A stretch of 64,000 nt of DNA from Cheilinus undulatus (lineage: Eukaryota; Chordata; Actinopteri; Labriformes; Labridae): contig NC_054886.1 in assembly GCF_018320785.1 (NCBI RefSeq), positions 9,609,207 to 9,673,206 on the forward strand, in the 5' to 3' direction. Of the stretch, positions 10,482 through 25,400 are shown one piece after another; within the stretch, counting starts at the first letter, position 1; each line of letters begins with the position of its first letter. The notes beneath the pieces are model-generated. The model was not told where the DNA came from. It did not search any database and saw nothing but the letters and a program-made list of their open reading frames with translations. Both the position numbers and the translations under genes were made by a program.

Positions 10482-13400
10482 ATGGACATGATGGGGAACA
10501 AAGAGAGACGAGGCGTGAATTTCAAAGGCTTGCTGAGGAGGAACTGGCTGCTGATTGCCACGATTATCTCTGTGCTGCTCGGTATGTGGGTGCATGCTTG
10601 AAATATGTGATGCTTTTTATTAATGTCACCATTTTATTCTCATCCTCGCTGCTGTTGATGCGTGCATCCTTTTACCATTCAGTGCTGCTCTCAGCTGCTG
10701 TCACTGCTGAATAAATCATCCTCTTCTGCATCTGCATCCCTCTGCAGGACCAAACAGCAACACTAAAAGCGTGTTAAAGACATCAAACATTTTTTTCATG
10801 ATTATACATCATTAAATAAATTAATGCAGGCTGTGTGCAGAGTGTGTAGCCTCTGTCCTCTCCCCCCGGTGTGTCTGGATGTGTCTCAGTCAAACGTGAC
10901 CAGACTAAAGGGACAGATGATGGCGCTCTGAGGAGTCAGTGCACAGAGGATGTAAAGTAGCAGCTATCAGCAGGTGTTTCAAACAGGAAGGCTTCAGGAA
11001 TACCATTTAAATTTAGTTTTTACTCATACTTTTGTCATGTTACCTTAGAATGCTAACCCTTTATTCATCCAACTAGAGTTAGTTTGTCTGCTGCGTGTCT
11101 AATCTATGCAGACGAATAAAAGAGGAACATTTTAAAGCTCCAGAGAAACTTTTGGGTTGTGTGGATTTGGCGCCCCCTTCTGTACCTCTTTTCTCTGTGC
11201 ACTACATATTTAAGCATGCCCTGATAGTACACAACCCAAGCAAGCATCAGGGACAATATCTGCCTGATTACACCAATTATTATCGTACTATCTCAACAAT
11301 TCACAAGAAATGTAGTGAGATGCAGCACAACACAGTGTGGCATTTCCCCGTCACTCTGTTCATATTTTCCTCTCTGTCATGGACTAGGAGCAAGTAAAGA
11401 GGGAGATGATAAGGCACCAGGAGTGTCTGACAAGAAGATTTTTCATTTTTTTTTTTCATTTTTCTCACTAAAAGGAGCCTCCTAACCCTTCTGTATCATG
11501 CTGGACATTTTTGTCCAAAAGGGTGAATGTTTTACTTCAAATTTGCAGTTATTTTGTCTGTGTGGCTGCAAATGGCATGGAGTTTTATTTGATCAATTTT
11601 GAAATTCCAATCCAAGCATTTTTAAAGGGTTTTTATTTTAGTCAGTGCAAAATAAAATTGTTACAATGTCACTTACCAGACACTTTCATTCAAAACGACT
11701 TACATCTGGGACAGGTGTTCCTGGCATGAAGGATCCTGCCCAAGGATCCACACTGGACACTGTTAAAACATTTATTTAGAAAATTATATAGAAATATTTC
11801 TTCCCCAGTTTTTCCATATGAACTCTTTTCTTCAACCTCCTTTTAAAACTACCAAATATTGGAATATTTGGGGAATTTAAGATAATTTAAATGCAAGTTT
11901 GAAAACATAAAAGTCACTGTTGTTTTAAATGATAAATGACAGAAAATTAGCTATTTTCTAAAAATATAAATATCAGGTGGCTGGGGGATTTTTATCAACC
12001 ATGATTAGTTGTTGAGTAGTGTTTCAGATAAAGGAGTTTGCACCCTAAGCCTTTTGTGGACAAATATTCCCACTTTTAATAACTGCTATAAATTTACAGA
12101 TTATGTTTTGCAGTTTCTATTGACTTAAATCTGTCAGTCAACTTCAGTCCTAATCAAAACCACAAAATCTTAAATGATCAGGATTTTAACCCTTTGAAGG
12201 GATTCTTCAACATTTTGGCAAATTCGCCCATTGCCATAATTCCTATAGTCTTAGTAATAGGTTCGTTACCTTCAGTTGTAAGTGCAAGCTGTTTTTAGAT
12301 TGGCCGCTGTCGAGTTCGGACCTGCTGTGCCAACTCAATGTAAGCAGACGATATTCCAGCTTTCCTTCATCAAACTCATCAAATACACAATCAAACAACT
12401 CCAAAACGCTCTCGTGGACAAGTTGTGACCTGCACATATCACTGTTTTATATGAAAAATGACACAAAAAATGGTGGGGTATTTCTTTAAATTACAGCCTT
12501 GGATGTCTTAAAAATGATCAAGAAAATGTTTTTAATGCATGCATATTTTTTGTAGCATCTGATTTAAGATTTTACTCCCTAATAAGCCATTTGTGGACAA
12601 AAATGTCCCATTTACTCCCATTATATTAACAGTTTTTAAAATCTTTGCATAAAACCACTGATTTTATTAAAAGCAGTTTATCATGCTTAGTGTACAAACC
12701 TAGATGGCGCTATTTTCCTATGAAGTACATGTAACTTCTGAGTGGTGAACAAGCAGCAACCGCTGGTCCTGAAAAATGAAGCCAATGCAGAAGTGCAAAA
12801 AAATGCAATATGGCAAGTGTCCACTTGAGGCTGGCTGCAGAAACACCAAAGTCACGTGGACAACACATGTTAAAAAGCTGTTTTTTTACGTTAGAAATAA
12901 ACTGGTTTACAGGTTTATTAGCTACTGTCTTCATGAGCACACACTGTACAGGGTGGGCTGTTTAAATATATAATATAAAATCCTCACTACTCACTGATTA
13001 GCAGGTCTCATTTGACTGGCAGATAGCTTGATAGGCAGAAGCTACCTATCTGTCATCCAGAATGATAGCTTTGGTGCTAGCTTAGCTGACAGGAAGTCGA
13101 GCTCAGTGGGCGGGCTCTTGTCTGCTGTTAGCTGATGACACACAGGCTTTGTCCAATTCTTTTCACAGTCTATGGTGGTGAGACAGCTATAAAATATACT
13201 GTAGTAATGCTATTTTTCAATTTCACTGGAAATAAAGTTTTGATTATCATCCAATTGATGCAATGATCCGATTTTTTGTTGTATTTTTCAACAATTTTGA
13301 GATTTACAGTCAATATTAAAAGTTAGTGCCTCACAGAAGGAAATATCCAACTACTGACACGGGTCCTTGTGTTTTCATTGCACTTTTGTGATATACTTCT

Positions 13401-16400
13401 GTATTGAAATGTCTAAAAAAACCTCATTATGAGAGCTTAAAAACTTTTTAGCGATATTTGTAAGGTTTTTTGAAATTCATGTGTTTCCATTACCAGCTTT
13501 TTTATTACACTACTTAGATTTTGTGCATTTCTAAAGGTGATGGAAACGCAGCTACTGTTTGGAATCAGCTCTGCACATCTGCAAAAATGTGTTTTAATAA
13601 ACATAATAGAGCATACTGATCAAACTGAGGCATAAAATGAGGCAGAAATAATCATATTTGGGCATTTATGGCCAAATATTTCTTAGCCCTATACCATTTG
13701 ACATTTTATTAACAGTTCAATAGGAAAATTCAGTCCTGGTACCATCTATCAATAAATTCCACACTCTTGTCAATTTTAACTGTTTGCTGTGCAAAATGTG
13801 GCATTAATTTTTCTCAGTTTAGGTCTTAAAAAGTCCTCAATTTTATTTTTTTTTAATTGTGTCAAAACCGTACGTTCAGTGTTTCTGTTAAACTGAGACA
13901 CTGCTTTTGAAAATGCTTTACACACTTTATAAAATGCTTTGCAGGTGTCTGATACTGGCATCTCAAGTGTTTTTTTTTTTTACTTTCCGTGAATGAAGTG
14001 TGCACTACAAACATTACAGTGGGGAATTTGCGGACAAGATTATTTATCTAGCTCTGGTATGTTGTAAGTTTCATGCCGCTTTGCTGTCCAGATAGGGGTA
14101 GGACCTACCAGCACAGACCACGAGACTTCAAAGGGTCTATAATGTCTAGTGTAAACTCAAATAAACATGTCACATGTTATACCTTTTCACCTATAACCTA
14201 ATTTTTATCCTCTAATCGTTTGTGAAGAATTGAAAAGAATAATCCATACTATGTTGACTGATAAACTGCTATAATAGCTTATGATGTACCAGAAGAGGCT
14301 GGAATAAAATAAGAAATTAAATAGCATTAGCATGCATCTGCAAGAATCAAAACTGGGCCATAATCTCACATCCATAAGGGGTTAAATGTTTCCACAAGCT
14401 TTACCTGTATTTGCAAGTCCTGCAAAAAAACAAACAAACAAACAAACAAAAACACTTAGAAAGCTGAAGTTTAAGATCCAGAATTAAAATCCAATGAGTA
14501 ACAAATTAATTCCTATCTAAAGTTTTGACTTCATGGTTGCTACACTGCAGGGTAACATATAAACACATGTATAAAGGCTATAAAGCCGGTCACTGTGGTT
14601 CTTCTCTCTGGGTTTAGTCACAGGAACAATTCTGTCATTTTCCCCGAGGTCCACATTTCTTCCACCTCACTATCTTTGTTTTTTAACTTGACTCAGTTCA
14701 AGGTTGAGTTACAAAACATCATCCGTGGGCTGAGAGGAAGCATTTTACCGTCTGCCTCTGCTGTAAAACCATAGAGGGAGTCTTTATTATATAATATGAG
14801 CTGTAAAGTGAAGGAGAATGGACTGGGTCATCTCTGAAATAAGGAAAGGCAGGCAATAGACATGCAGCAGAACACAAGTATAGCTCCAAACCGTTCCATC
14901 TGATGACAATCAGAGGTTTGTGGATATATTTAACAAGAAATGATCATAAAGTATTCAAAATGTGACAGACGAGGCAGGAAGCATTCATGTTTTTAGGGCA
15001 TTATAAAATCTGCAGAGACGTAGGCAGAGGCTAGATATTTTCCAAAGCAGGTTGTGCAACAATGATGAGGTGGGCTTGAAAAGGCCCATCTTTGATGATC
15101 TATGGTGGAAGCTGCTGAATTAGACTACTTTCCTTACAAACATTTTATACCATGGCAACCAGCTAGGTTCTAACGCTAAAAAAGGCAAGCATCAGAGGCA
15201 AATTTGCAGTGATACCTTACAGTAAAATATTCAACAAATGGTAAGAGTGCCCCGGTCGCCTGCTTTCAGCACTGTGTAACTTTGGCAGCTGTTTTCTCAC
15301 ATGCAGTGTGTACGTCATTGGCTGTTGTGGGTACTCTGACAGGGCCAGCCCAATCCACAGATGTAAATATCATATCAAACGTGTTTGATATGTAAAAGTG
15401 ATATATGGGGGAAGTCACCCCCCAAAATTGGCCCAAAAATCACCAGTCTAGCTTCAAGATGCTCCACCACCTGCTTACTGAGAAATTGTTGCTTAGTCCC
15501 ATTTCTGACTTTTACCCTTACCCCTCGATTTTCAGTGCCCAACTGAAACAGATACAAGATGTAGTGGTTAAGCCGTCCCCTACAAAATGGGACGACCTTT
15601 AAAGCTCCTGACATGTCATCAGTAGTCCACAGCATTTATGTAAACAGATGTGCAAACAATACAGGACATTTCTACTATAAGTACTTTTTAAAATACTTTA
15701 TCCAAATCAAAGGGATTGTTGTCTTAATTTTCAAATCTTGCCAGTGATTCCCAAGGCCTTCTGGGAGATTTCCCATTAGGGCTGAATGATTTGCAAAAAA
15801 TAATCTAATTGCAATTTCCATCCCCATTATTAAGATTGCTATTAAATATGCAAATATTCTTAGGTTCCTCTTTTTACATATTCCTCAAAAGATTTAAGCA
15901 ATAAATCATTCTATATTATAACCTACATTTAGTCAGGAACATGCTCATCATATATTTAACCATTTTATTGCAAGATGGATATGCAGTTTTACTTGGCAGA
16001 GAAGGCTCTGCTCAAAAGATGCTCTCTGGGTTAGTCAGCAGCTGCTTTGACTCTCTAGGGCAGGCCTAGACAATTAGCAGCCGTGAGGCCACATTAGGCC
16101 CAGAACCAACCCCCAGTGGCCCAGCCTGTGGTCATGCCAGAGATGCAGAGGGCAACCTGTTTTGCAAGTTTTCATAAATTCCCACAGTATTTCAGACCGT
16201 AAATGCAACACTCTGTGTAGCTTATCAACAGTCTACCCACAATGCACTGCATTGTTTTGAAGTATGGCTAGCCATGCTGACAGAAGTAGGCCCAAAATAC
16301 AGAGTATAAAGCGTCCTTTTCAACTGTAGCTACAACTGTGCAAATCTAGTTTTATGCACTTTAAGATATGCCTGGGAGAGATGTGACCAAAATTATTATT

Positions 16401-19400
16401 TACAGAAGTTCATTTTATTTTTTTTCATTCTATTTATTTTTTTTATTCAAGTGGAAAAAAACATTTATGCTACCTCAGGTTATGTTGAAATATAGCTCTG
16501 TTGCTGTGTTTTTATGCACTTTTTTTATGTACTTTTGTCATGTTAGTAAATTTAAAAGGGAGACTATGAATAAAAAATGCATATTTTTCATCAAATTGAT
16601 CTGTATTGATTCCAAACTTGACATTACCAGCTGCTTACTGGGTGCCGAACATGTCCAGTCCGGCTACATTTCTTGATTTTAAAATTTGGCTCAATTGAAT
16701 ATATCATTGAATAGCCCCGCTCTAGGGCGTGCATAGTTAGAAACCCCCATATGGATGTTACAGTAATGACAATGTGTGTTAAAAACAATGAAATTAATTC
16801 AGAATCAATTATCCATTGTAGTATGAATCTGAATATGAGGGTGCAACAAGCTTCAGGCTATAAAGGCGGAGGCTGGGGTGGAGGAGGTGAAGCTTTGCCA
16901 GCAGTATGTCTTATTTAAATGGGCCACTGTGTTGACAGTTGAATGTTTGCATAATGTGCATAAAATCTCTGCAGCTGCAAAGATGGATAAATAAAACTGG
17001 TATTTTGACACATTTCAAGTTAAAAAATATTGCAACTTTTGTGATTTGTAAATTGCAGCACGTCATATCAGAATTTAATCTGATTTGCAGCGTTGTTCTA
17101 AAAGCGTTTGAATGAACTTTTGAAACAATTTTTCCCAGGCAAAACTAATGTGAATTTCCTCATCCATATCCTTCTTGGTGGGCGTACATGTGAAAAATTC
17201 CGATTGCCGTCTTTTTTGCAAAAAATTTAAGTATAATCAACTGATGATCAATATTTATCAGCTCACTCTCCGGCAGAATTCACTTGTAACAGTCACCACG
17301 GTTTTCTGTACAAGCAGGAAATGTAGTGGTAAGACCAACTAAACCAAATTCCTGCATGTTGTTGCTTTAATCCTCAGTTTTATTTCAAAGCAATGTAATG
17401 ATGTGCAATATTACAGCACTGAAACCTTCATTTAAACACGTATAGAAAGAGAGTAAGGTTTGCAGATTCAGCACTGATTTTACAGTCATCTTTATGATGC
17501 TCTGTGTTTGCATGATAACACAAATGATTGTGTGGAGTTCATTAAATCGTTGAGAGTCACATGTGTGTTTTATAGCTGTGAGATATGAACCAGTGTGTGC
17601 TGAGCTTCATTAATCCTCCGCAGATGAAATTTCACTGAGCTGGGCAATAGTTAGATTGTTCTGCAGAGCCAAGTCTTTATTTTTTAGATGCAGCACCTAT
17701 AATTGCCCTCCTTATAATGAAGCAGCCATGAGCTTGTCCATGTAAATATGCTCCTGTAACCATCTACTTTGTGTTGTGTTACTCTTCTGTCTGTTTCCAT
17801 GTTTCAGGGATCAGTTTGGGTGTCGTGGTCAGAGAGTATTCGTCCCTCTCACACCTCCACAAACAGTACTTTGGTTTTCCTGGAGAAGTCCTGATGAGGA
17901 TGCTGAAACTCGTCATCCTACCACTGATTATTTCCAGCATGATTACAGGTAACTTCAACATGACTTCTGTGGTTGTAATCTTAGCAACGCCGCCATTGAA
18001 GTCACAAATTTCCCCAAATATTCAATTTTTGTTGCTTCTTTAGTAAAAGGTTTCAAACTGTAAACACCCTTTTCTTAATATAATAAGCCTTTTCGTATTT
18101 CTTACCAATGTGGATGTGCCAATTGAATTAAGTCAGATTTTCAGGAAACTTTTGAACTCAATGATAACTTGTTAAGAAACTTTAAAGCATCACAAGAAGG
18201 TGAATGTTGGTCAGGATGTCCCATTTCTGTGGACAGGTTTGGCTCTTGGTCAAAGAGGTGTATTGCAATTAAAAGCCTTTCCACGCATACACTGCGCTCC
18301 TGAGTCCCCATTACCCTCTCTGATCCCTGTGTCTGACTCTATGCACTGTCCCCCCAAATGACTGAGGGCATAAAAAGAAAATAAATCTTTAAATACAAGA
18401 ATTTCTTCTTGTGGTTTCCCTGTGGAGGTTTTTAGAAACAGCCAACTGGGAGGAGACCTTGGGGTGGACCCAGAGCTAAGTGAAGAGATTATACCTCCCA
18501 TTTGGGCTGGAAATACCCAGAATCTCTCAGGAGGAGCTGGGATGTTTTGCTAGAGATGTCATGTTGCCACTGCAACAACAAAGAAAATGGATGGATGGAT
18601 GGCTGGATGGATGGATGGATGGATGGAATAATTGATGGATGTAAAAATGGATTGATGGGCAGACGGATGGGTGAATGGATTGAAGACTGGATGGATGAAT
18701 GGATGCAGGGGTGGATGGATGGATGGTTGGATTACTCGATGGATGGACACATGGATGGATGGATGGATGGATGGATCAATGGATTGGCAGATGGATGGTT
18801 GGATGGATGGGTTGTGGCTTGATAGATAGATTGATTATTGAATGGGTATGTTCACAGACAGATGGATGGCCATACAGCTGGAAAACTGGATGCATGGTTG
18901 ACTTGATTGTTGGATGGATGGATGAATGGATTAATGGATGGACTTTAGAAAATGTTTGTTTTTATTTATGTATCCTTTATTTAGAAACCCCCATATCTGT
19001 TACCTGTTGAGATAAGCTTTAAAAGTTACAATCCTTTTTCATATCATTGTTTTATCCTCAGGTGTTGCAGCCCTGGACTCTGAAGTATCAGGAAAGATCG
19101 GCCTGCGAGCTGTGATTTATTACTTCTCCACAACCATCATTGCCGTTATCCTTGGTGAGTTAATTTTGTCCCTCGCTCCGTTTCTACCCACAGATTTCAT
19201 GTTTCTAATTCTCAGTCACGAGAGTTAAGTCTCTCAGATGGTGTTGTCCTGAGGGTTTTCCTCCTCTTTTAGGTATTATTTTGGTGATGACCATCAAACC
19301 TGGAGTCTCTCAGACAGCTGAGCACATTGACAGAGCGGGGACCACGCCTAACGTCACCACAGTTGACACACTGCTGGACCTCGTCAGGTGAGTTCTTAGT

Positions 19401-22400
19401 AATAGGAACCAGTAGGAATCTACTGTGCCTCATTTTCAAAGACCATTTTCTCAAGTTTGTTCATTTTTTGTTGTACGCCCACGGCTGACATGTTTATCTG
19501 CTGCTTTATCACCCACTGCATTTTAGTGACACCGTCTTGGCACTTCTTTGGACTGCATCTTACTTACATAAAGAGTTAATGCAGTAAATCATCTGTTAAA
19601 GAATCTGTGCTAATGTCTGCTATATTACTTCATCAGAAACATGTTTCCAGAAAACCTGGTACAGGCATGTTTTCAGCAGGTAGGAAGGTTTGCACATCTA
19701 TTGTCTGAATCCTGTGATTGCACAGTGGAGCTGCAGGGATCTAACCATGTTTGATGAACTTCCCTTCAGTATAAGACCAAACGTAAAGAGCTGGAGCCTC
19801 CAAGAGTTTCATCCAACACCACCACCACCACCACCATCCCACCACTCACAACGACTCTCATCTCTGTTGTAGAGGTAAGTAAACACCTTTCTCTCTCCAT
19901 GCAGAGCAGTCATTACCTTAAAACAACAGATTCTTACTTCTAACTAGTCCAATTTTTGCATATGACAATAAAGGTACCCCTCTAATGTGGAGGCTGCTCT
20001 CTCTGTCTGTATTTCTAAATTAGGGCGTCTTTTTTATTATTTTGAAGCGTAACAAGCAGCCTTATTGACTGGTTGGGACTAAGATCATGTAGATTTTTTC
20101 TGATGTGTCCTCCAGTTGTGATCACCCATGAAGTGTTGTAGTTTTAACCCCAACATACAAAGACTTCCTTGTTTTATCCACCTACGTCACTTACCGTTTC
20201 ATGTTTCTGCACCTGGAAACCTCCATTAGATCTGAACGCATCAGAAGACCCAATAATGAGCTGTAAGTGGCAGTGGGTCAGCGGTGTGTGATCCTGTGAA
20301 AAGCTTATCAATGGCTCTTTAGAGACGTGAAAGCAGCTTCTTGGCCTGGTGTTGCTTCTCTGGAAGAATCGTCTCCTTGTTTCCTCTCTGCAGAACATTA
20401 CCAAGGATTATAAAATCATCGGGGCGTACTCCGATGGCATCAACGTGTTGGGGCTGATTGTGTTCTGTGTTGCCTTCGGCCTCGTCATTGGGAAGATGGG
20501 CGAGAAAGGACGAATCCTCCTCGAGTTCTTCGATGCCTTAAATGAAGCAACCATGAAACTGGTCCAGATCATCATGTGGTATGTGGAAAGAATAACTTAT
20601 AGGTCTGGGCTTCCAAAGGGACAGAAAATAGAAGCTACGTGAAATGGTGGTCATATGTTTGGTTTTAAATATGAACAGCTGCAGTGCTGGACTAAAGATG
20701 GACCAAATCACTCAGTTACAGCTCACTGCTTGTTTTAAAGCCCCAAACAGGCTGACAAAGACGCTCTACAAAGTGAGCACACTTGCTGCATGTTGCTGTT
20801 ATTGCAGACATCAGACTGGGAGTGGAGAGAATACACATCTATCTCATTTGAGTTTGATTGGATGAAATGTCCTACCATTTTTTTTTTAAATTACCAAAGA
20901 TGTTGTAAATATCTAAATTTTATATTTTACAACAAAAAAAAAAACCTGTGAATTCAAAATGATAATTAAATGTCAGGATACAGAGCATAAACCATGATTT
21001 AATTAATAAATGGTAGAATAATGTTTGTGTTGTTTTAGTCTGTACCTACAGACTTAAGTCAGCTGAAGTCTCTTTCTTCATTGTCATTCCTTCTACTTAA
21101 GAGTGTTCTCTAAGGCTTGACATTTTAGTTCTGAAATATATACTTAAATATCTGGATTAGGGATTCACAATAAGCATCTGTACTGTATATTGCAAGTATT
21201 TCAGATAATTTTATCATTCCAATTATAAAATATTCACCAATAACATACACCAATAATAAAAGACGCTCTTCCACTTGATGAGACTACAGATTCCAAAACA
21301 GCAGGTGGCACTGTGGTATGTGGCTGGCATTTAGCCCAAGAGAAGAAGAGACCCAAGAGTGTATGGCTGCAGCCTGGAGACCTCTCTGATACAGCCTCTC
21401 ACATACAGACCTCCAGGAGGCAACCAGGAAGCCACAAAATGAGCTTCTAATTTGCAAGATAAAAGATCCTGTTGGTTCATATTTGGCTCCATGAGCGTCT
21501 AATTTTCAAAACAAATGATTTCTTAAGATCACATTTGGCTAACTCAGGAGCTTCTAAATTTGGTTACTTTACTTTGATTGTCTATTTATGGTCATATTTT
21601 AAATTAAATTATGAGGCAATAGCTCCAATTTTCAAAAAAAGGATCACATCTGGTCCCATTGTGTGTTTATTTTGTATGTGTCATATTAAATCAAGAGGAA
21701 ATACTTATAATTTTCAAAATAAAAGATTGTGTCAGGATACATGAAATGCACTTTCATGTTCATTTTAAATTTGTATTTTATATCAAATTAAGACAATATA
21801 CTTGGTTAAATATACATTTATAAATAATTGTATATTTTATATTTAAGTTGTGGATGGGACAATGCCTTTTAAATGTTTTTTTTCTTGGTTACTGATGAGA
21901 TTAACTCCGACCTACGTTTTTTTCTTCTACTTCTTCTTCATCTTTTTAGCTAACCTACTGAAGGTGATGATAACACCTCTCCTACCCATATAAAATAATT
22001 GTTTCCAATTAGTCTGCCACTGCAAATACACGCTGCTATGGGACGGAGGCAAGAGGTCTGTATGGGAGAGGGCTGTATCAGAGAGGTCTCTGAGCTGGAA
22101 TTTTTTTATTTTGTTTGTTTTTTTTTCTTTTGGGTGCTGTTTCAGCTTACTTGGTAGAGCAGGTGCCTATATACAGAGGCTACAGTTTTCAAACCACTGG
22201 TTGCTGGTTTGAATCCTGGTGCTGTTTGGTCCGTGTCCCTTCCACATTCTTACTCCATGTTTCCTTTCTCTCCCCAAATGACCTGTCCAATAAAAGCAAA
22301 AAGCACAATTAATAACCTTTAAGAAAAACTGAGGAGTCTTTTAAACAAAAGCTACACTTCAGGAGTGTATTTACTAAACAGTAAACCACTGTTTTTATTT

Positions 22401-25400
22401 CATGGATGGATTTCACATAAAGAGGGAGAAAGGCTGTTAAAAAGTGGCAATACCTCCCTGGACCTGCAGGCGATTCCCTTGCAAGTTGCTTGTGGAGTGA
22501 ACTAGGAAGGCCATTTTTAACAGCTTTTCTCCCTCATTATGGAAAATTAAACTGTAAAATAAAAATGCTGTAGGGTATGCAGTGTTTAAAGGTTGCATTT
22601 AATCAATGGATATCACCTATTTTTATTTCTACACTTCTATTATAAATGTTTTCTTTACTGAATTATCAACAGTAAAGTTACTGCTTTGTTTTAAACATGA
22701 TTTTTTTTATGGAAGAAGAACAGAGTCTTGTGGAGCAGAAGAGCATGACTGAAATACGTAGAAAGTTGTTTTGAAATGAGAATGTATAAAAAATTGCCAT
22801 AATCTCTGTTTATATGACTAGAATGACTGTAACATTGATGTGTTTTTCAGCTACATGCCAGTTGGGATTTTGTTCCTAATTGCTGCAAAGATCATCGAGG
22901 TGGAGGACTGGGAGATCTTCAGGAAGATGGGTCTTTATATGGTGACCGTGCTGAGTGGGTAAGCTGCTGTCCCATTACTCTGTATCCACCCACTCCACAC
23001 TCAGAGATTTACGGCTGACATTTGGGCCGATTCTCCGTCCAGTGATACAGTAAAATGTGAGCTCTGTGTGGGCGCTGATAAGGGCCAAGGACATTTAAAA
23101 CTGCTCGACCTGCAGATGCAGTAATGAAAGCCGTGCTCACGCCTCTAAATCTGAGCGACACCAATAAAGAGCGTACAGTAAATCGCCATCAGGAGGGTCA
23201 TGAGGTGAGGCCGGGGTTCTCCGTGTTCCTGTGATGATATGAACAAACTTTGTGGTAACGTCCTGGGTGCAGCATCATCCTTATACCTTTACACTTCTTA
23301 AAGCATTATTTCCTAACAGCAGTGAATCACGGTGGCTGTGATTAAAACTACAATGCAATATAAACTGAAAAACAAAGAAATACTTTTATTAAAATCTTTA
23401 TATATGTCAAAAAATGGGAAATCCCATGAACATATTTATCTTTAATACCTCATGAGGGATTTGTCATGACAAAAATGTCCAAGAACACAATGAGAGCAGG
23501 GTTGTGGCTAATCTGGAAAACTGGGGAGATTCCCATGGCCTTGGCTGGTTTTAGGGCTACTGACGTCAGTGTACAGTGACTGAAAGGACAAAGAGAGATA
23601 TTTGAGGAGCCTGGTCAATCAGAAGTCTTCCTTTGGAGGTCTTCTAGACCAGTGGTTCCCAACCTTTCTTTCACTGAGCACCCCCCTTACATACCTAGGA
23701 AGAGCTGCACCCCTCCCAGGACCCACACGGAAAAAGTGACATTATGCTGTCAAAATCCACATCAATATGAATTGTTTTCATTGTTTAAAGCCAAACAAAG
23801 TAGCCCAAACCACATGTGTTACTAGCAAAAGACCTTGATATGAACCATCCATATGGGTTTTAGCATGATTTTAGGTAGTTTGGGTGAACCTAAGCACACA
23901 GGCCATCCCGCCCCCCCTGAAATCTCTGGTGCCCCCCAAGGGGGGCCCAGACCCAAGGTTGGGATTAAAGGCTCTAGACCACTGACCATTTAAAAGCTTT
24001 ATCAAGGTTTTAAGTACCTCTCCTGGTCTGGCTCCACAAACAGAAGAAGACCTTGTTGTTTTACTTCTACCTTGGTTTGGTTGTTTTGTATTCAATACCA
24101 CATTAACTAGCCAATTTAAGGTTGTCATTATACCGGAATTTCAAACTTTAATACCATACTAGAGAAACTGAACAACATCAATTTCTGTTGCAACACCACA
24201 GCAACAAAAATTAGAAATCCTTGAGAGCCAATATTGTGCTATCCCCATCTGATTGGCTACACAGAAACACACGCCCACAACACAGACACATCTATTCAGC
24301 CACAGCGCTAATGTTGGCAGAACAGTGAGGAGGAAATATCCTCCCTTTATTCTGTGCTGTTTTTGTGCAGGGAGGGGACACATCACTAGGAGACGTGCAA
24401 AACATCTTCTCTGCCAAGACAAGCTTTCGGTGTGGCCTCTGCTCTGGTTTTAACCAGAAAAGTAGTCCAGGCGTTCCTACAGCAACATCCAAGCTAACCG
24501 CTAATGCACTAGCAGGCCCTAGATATACTGGACAAGCCCATCGTAATGATTGGAAACCCATACCAAAGCAGACCAGCAGTAGAGCGCTGGCAGCACAAAC
24601 ATCTTTTTGTCATGGAAAGCATGTTGCTCTCTACATGTTTAAATAAAGAGATGTCGTCTAGTTCAGACAAACTGCTGCTGCAGCTAAGTCAAAGCTAATC
24701 ACTCCATTAGCAGGCCGTGTATACAATCACTCACAACAACTAACCCTTTCCCTGTAACTATCACATACTCATGCCAAAGCAGGTTGTCAGAAAAGTGACA
24801 ATATTGTTTTCTGTTGCAGAAAGCTTTCTGTGTTGCTCTCTGAGTGTGCTTTAATAAAGGAATGCTGTCCATTTCTGACAAAAGTGCCGTTATGGCTAAT
24901 TTTGAGCTAATCACTCCCCTAGCAGGCCTTTTATGCAAACATTCACATAGCAAGTAACCCTTTCCCCCTTAACTATCACATACTCATGCTGAATCAGGTC
25001 AGAAGAAGAGTGAAAACATCTTTCCCAACATGAAAAGCTTTTAGGAATGTTTTTATTCTTTATTTTATACAGAGCTGTGGTCCAGTTTCAGTAAAAAGGT
25101 TGCAATACTAAAGCTATATCTGGGGTATTTCCAGCAGTGGAGGCAGCCATTATAGGGTTTTCACTACAACCAGACCAAACTCTGTATGGTGTGGCTCTGA
25201 AGGTACCGTCACTGAGTCAGTCACTGAGTCAGTCACAGTCACAGACAGAGCCATCTGTAGGGCTGACCTCAGTGGTCAGCCAAAAATTGCAGGCAAACTT
25301 TGGAGGTCTTCCAGGCTTGTCCATGTGGGAGGAGATCCCAGGGCAGACCCAGAACATGCTGCAGTGATTGTGTATCCCATCTGTTCTAGCATTGGTTCAG

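Noticed and set aside
18502-19010. Met/Asp/Gly/Trp-rich plus frames and Ile/His/Pro/Ser-rich minus frame
   Set aside because: Produced by the (GGAT)n microsatellite.
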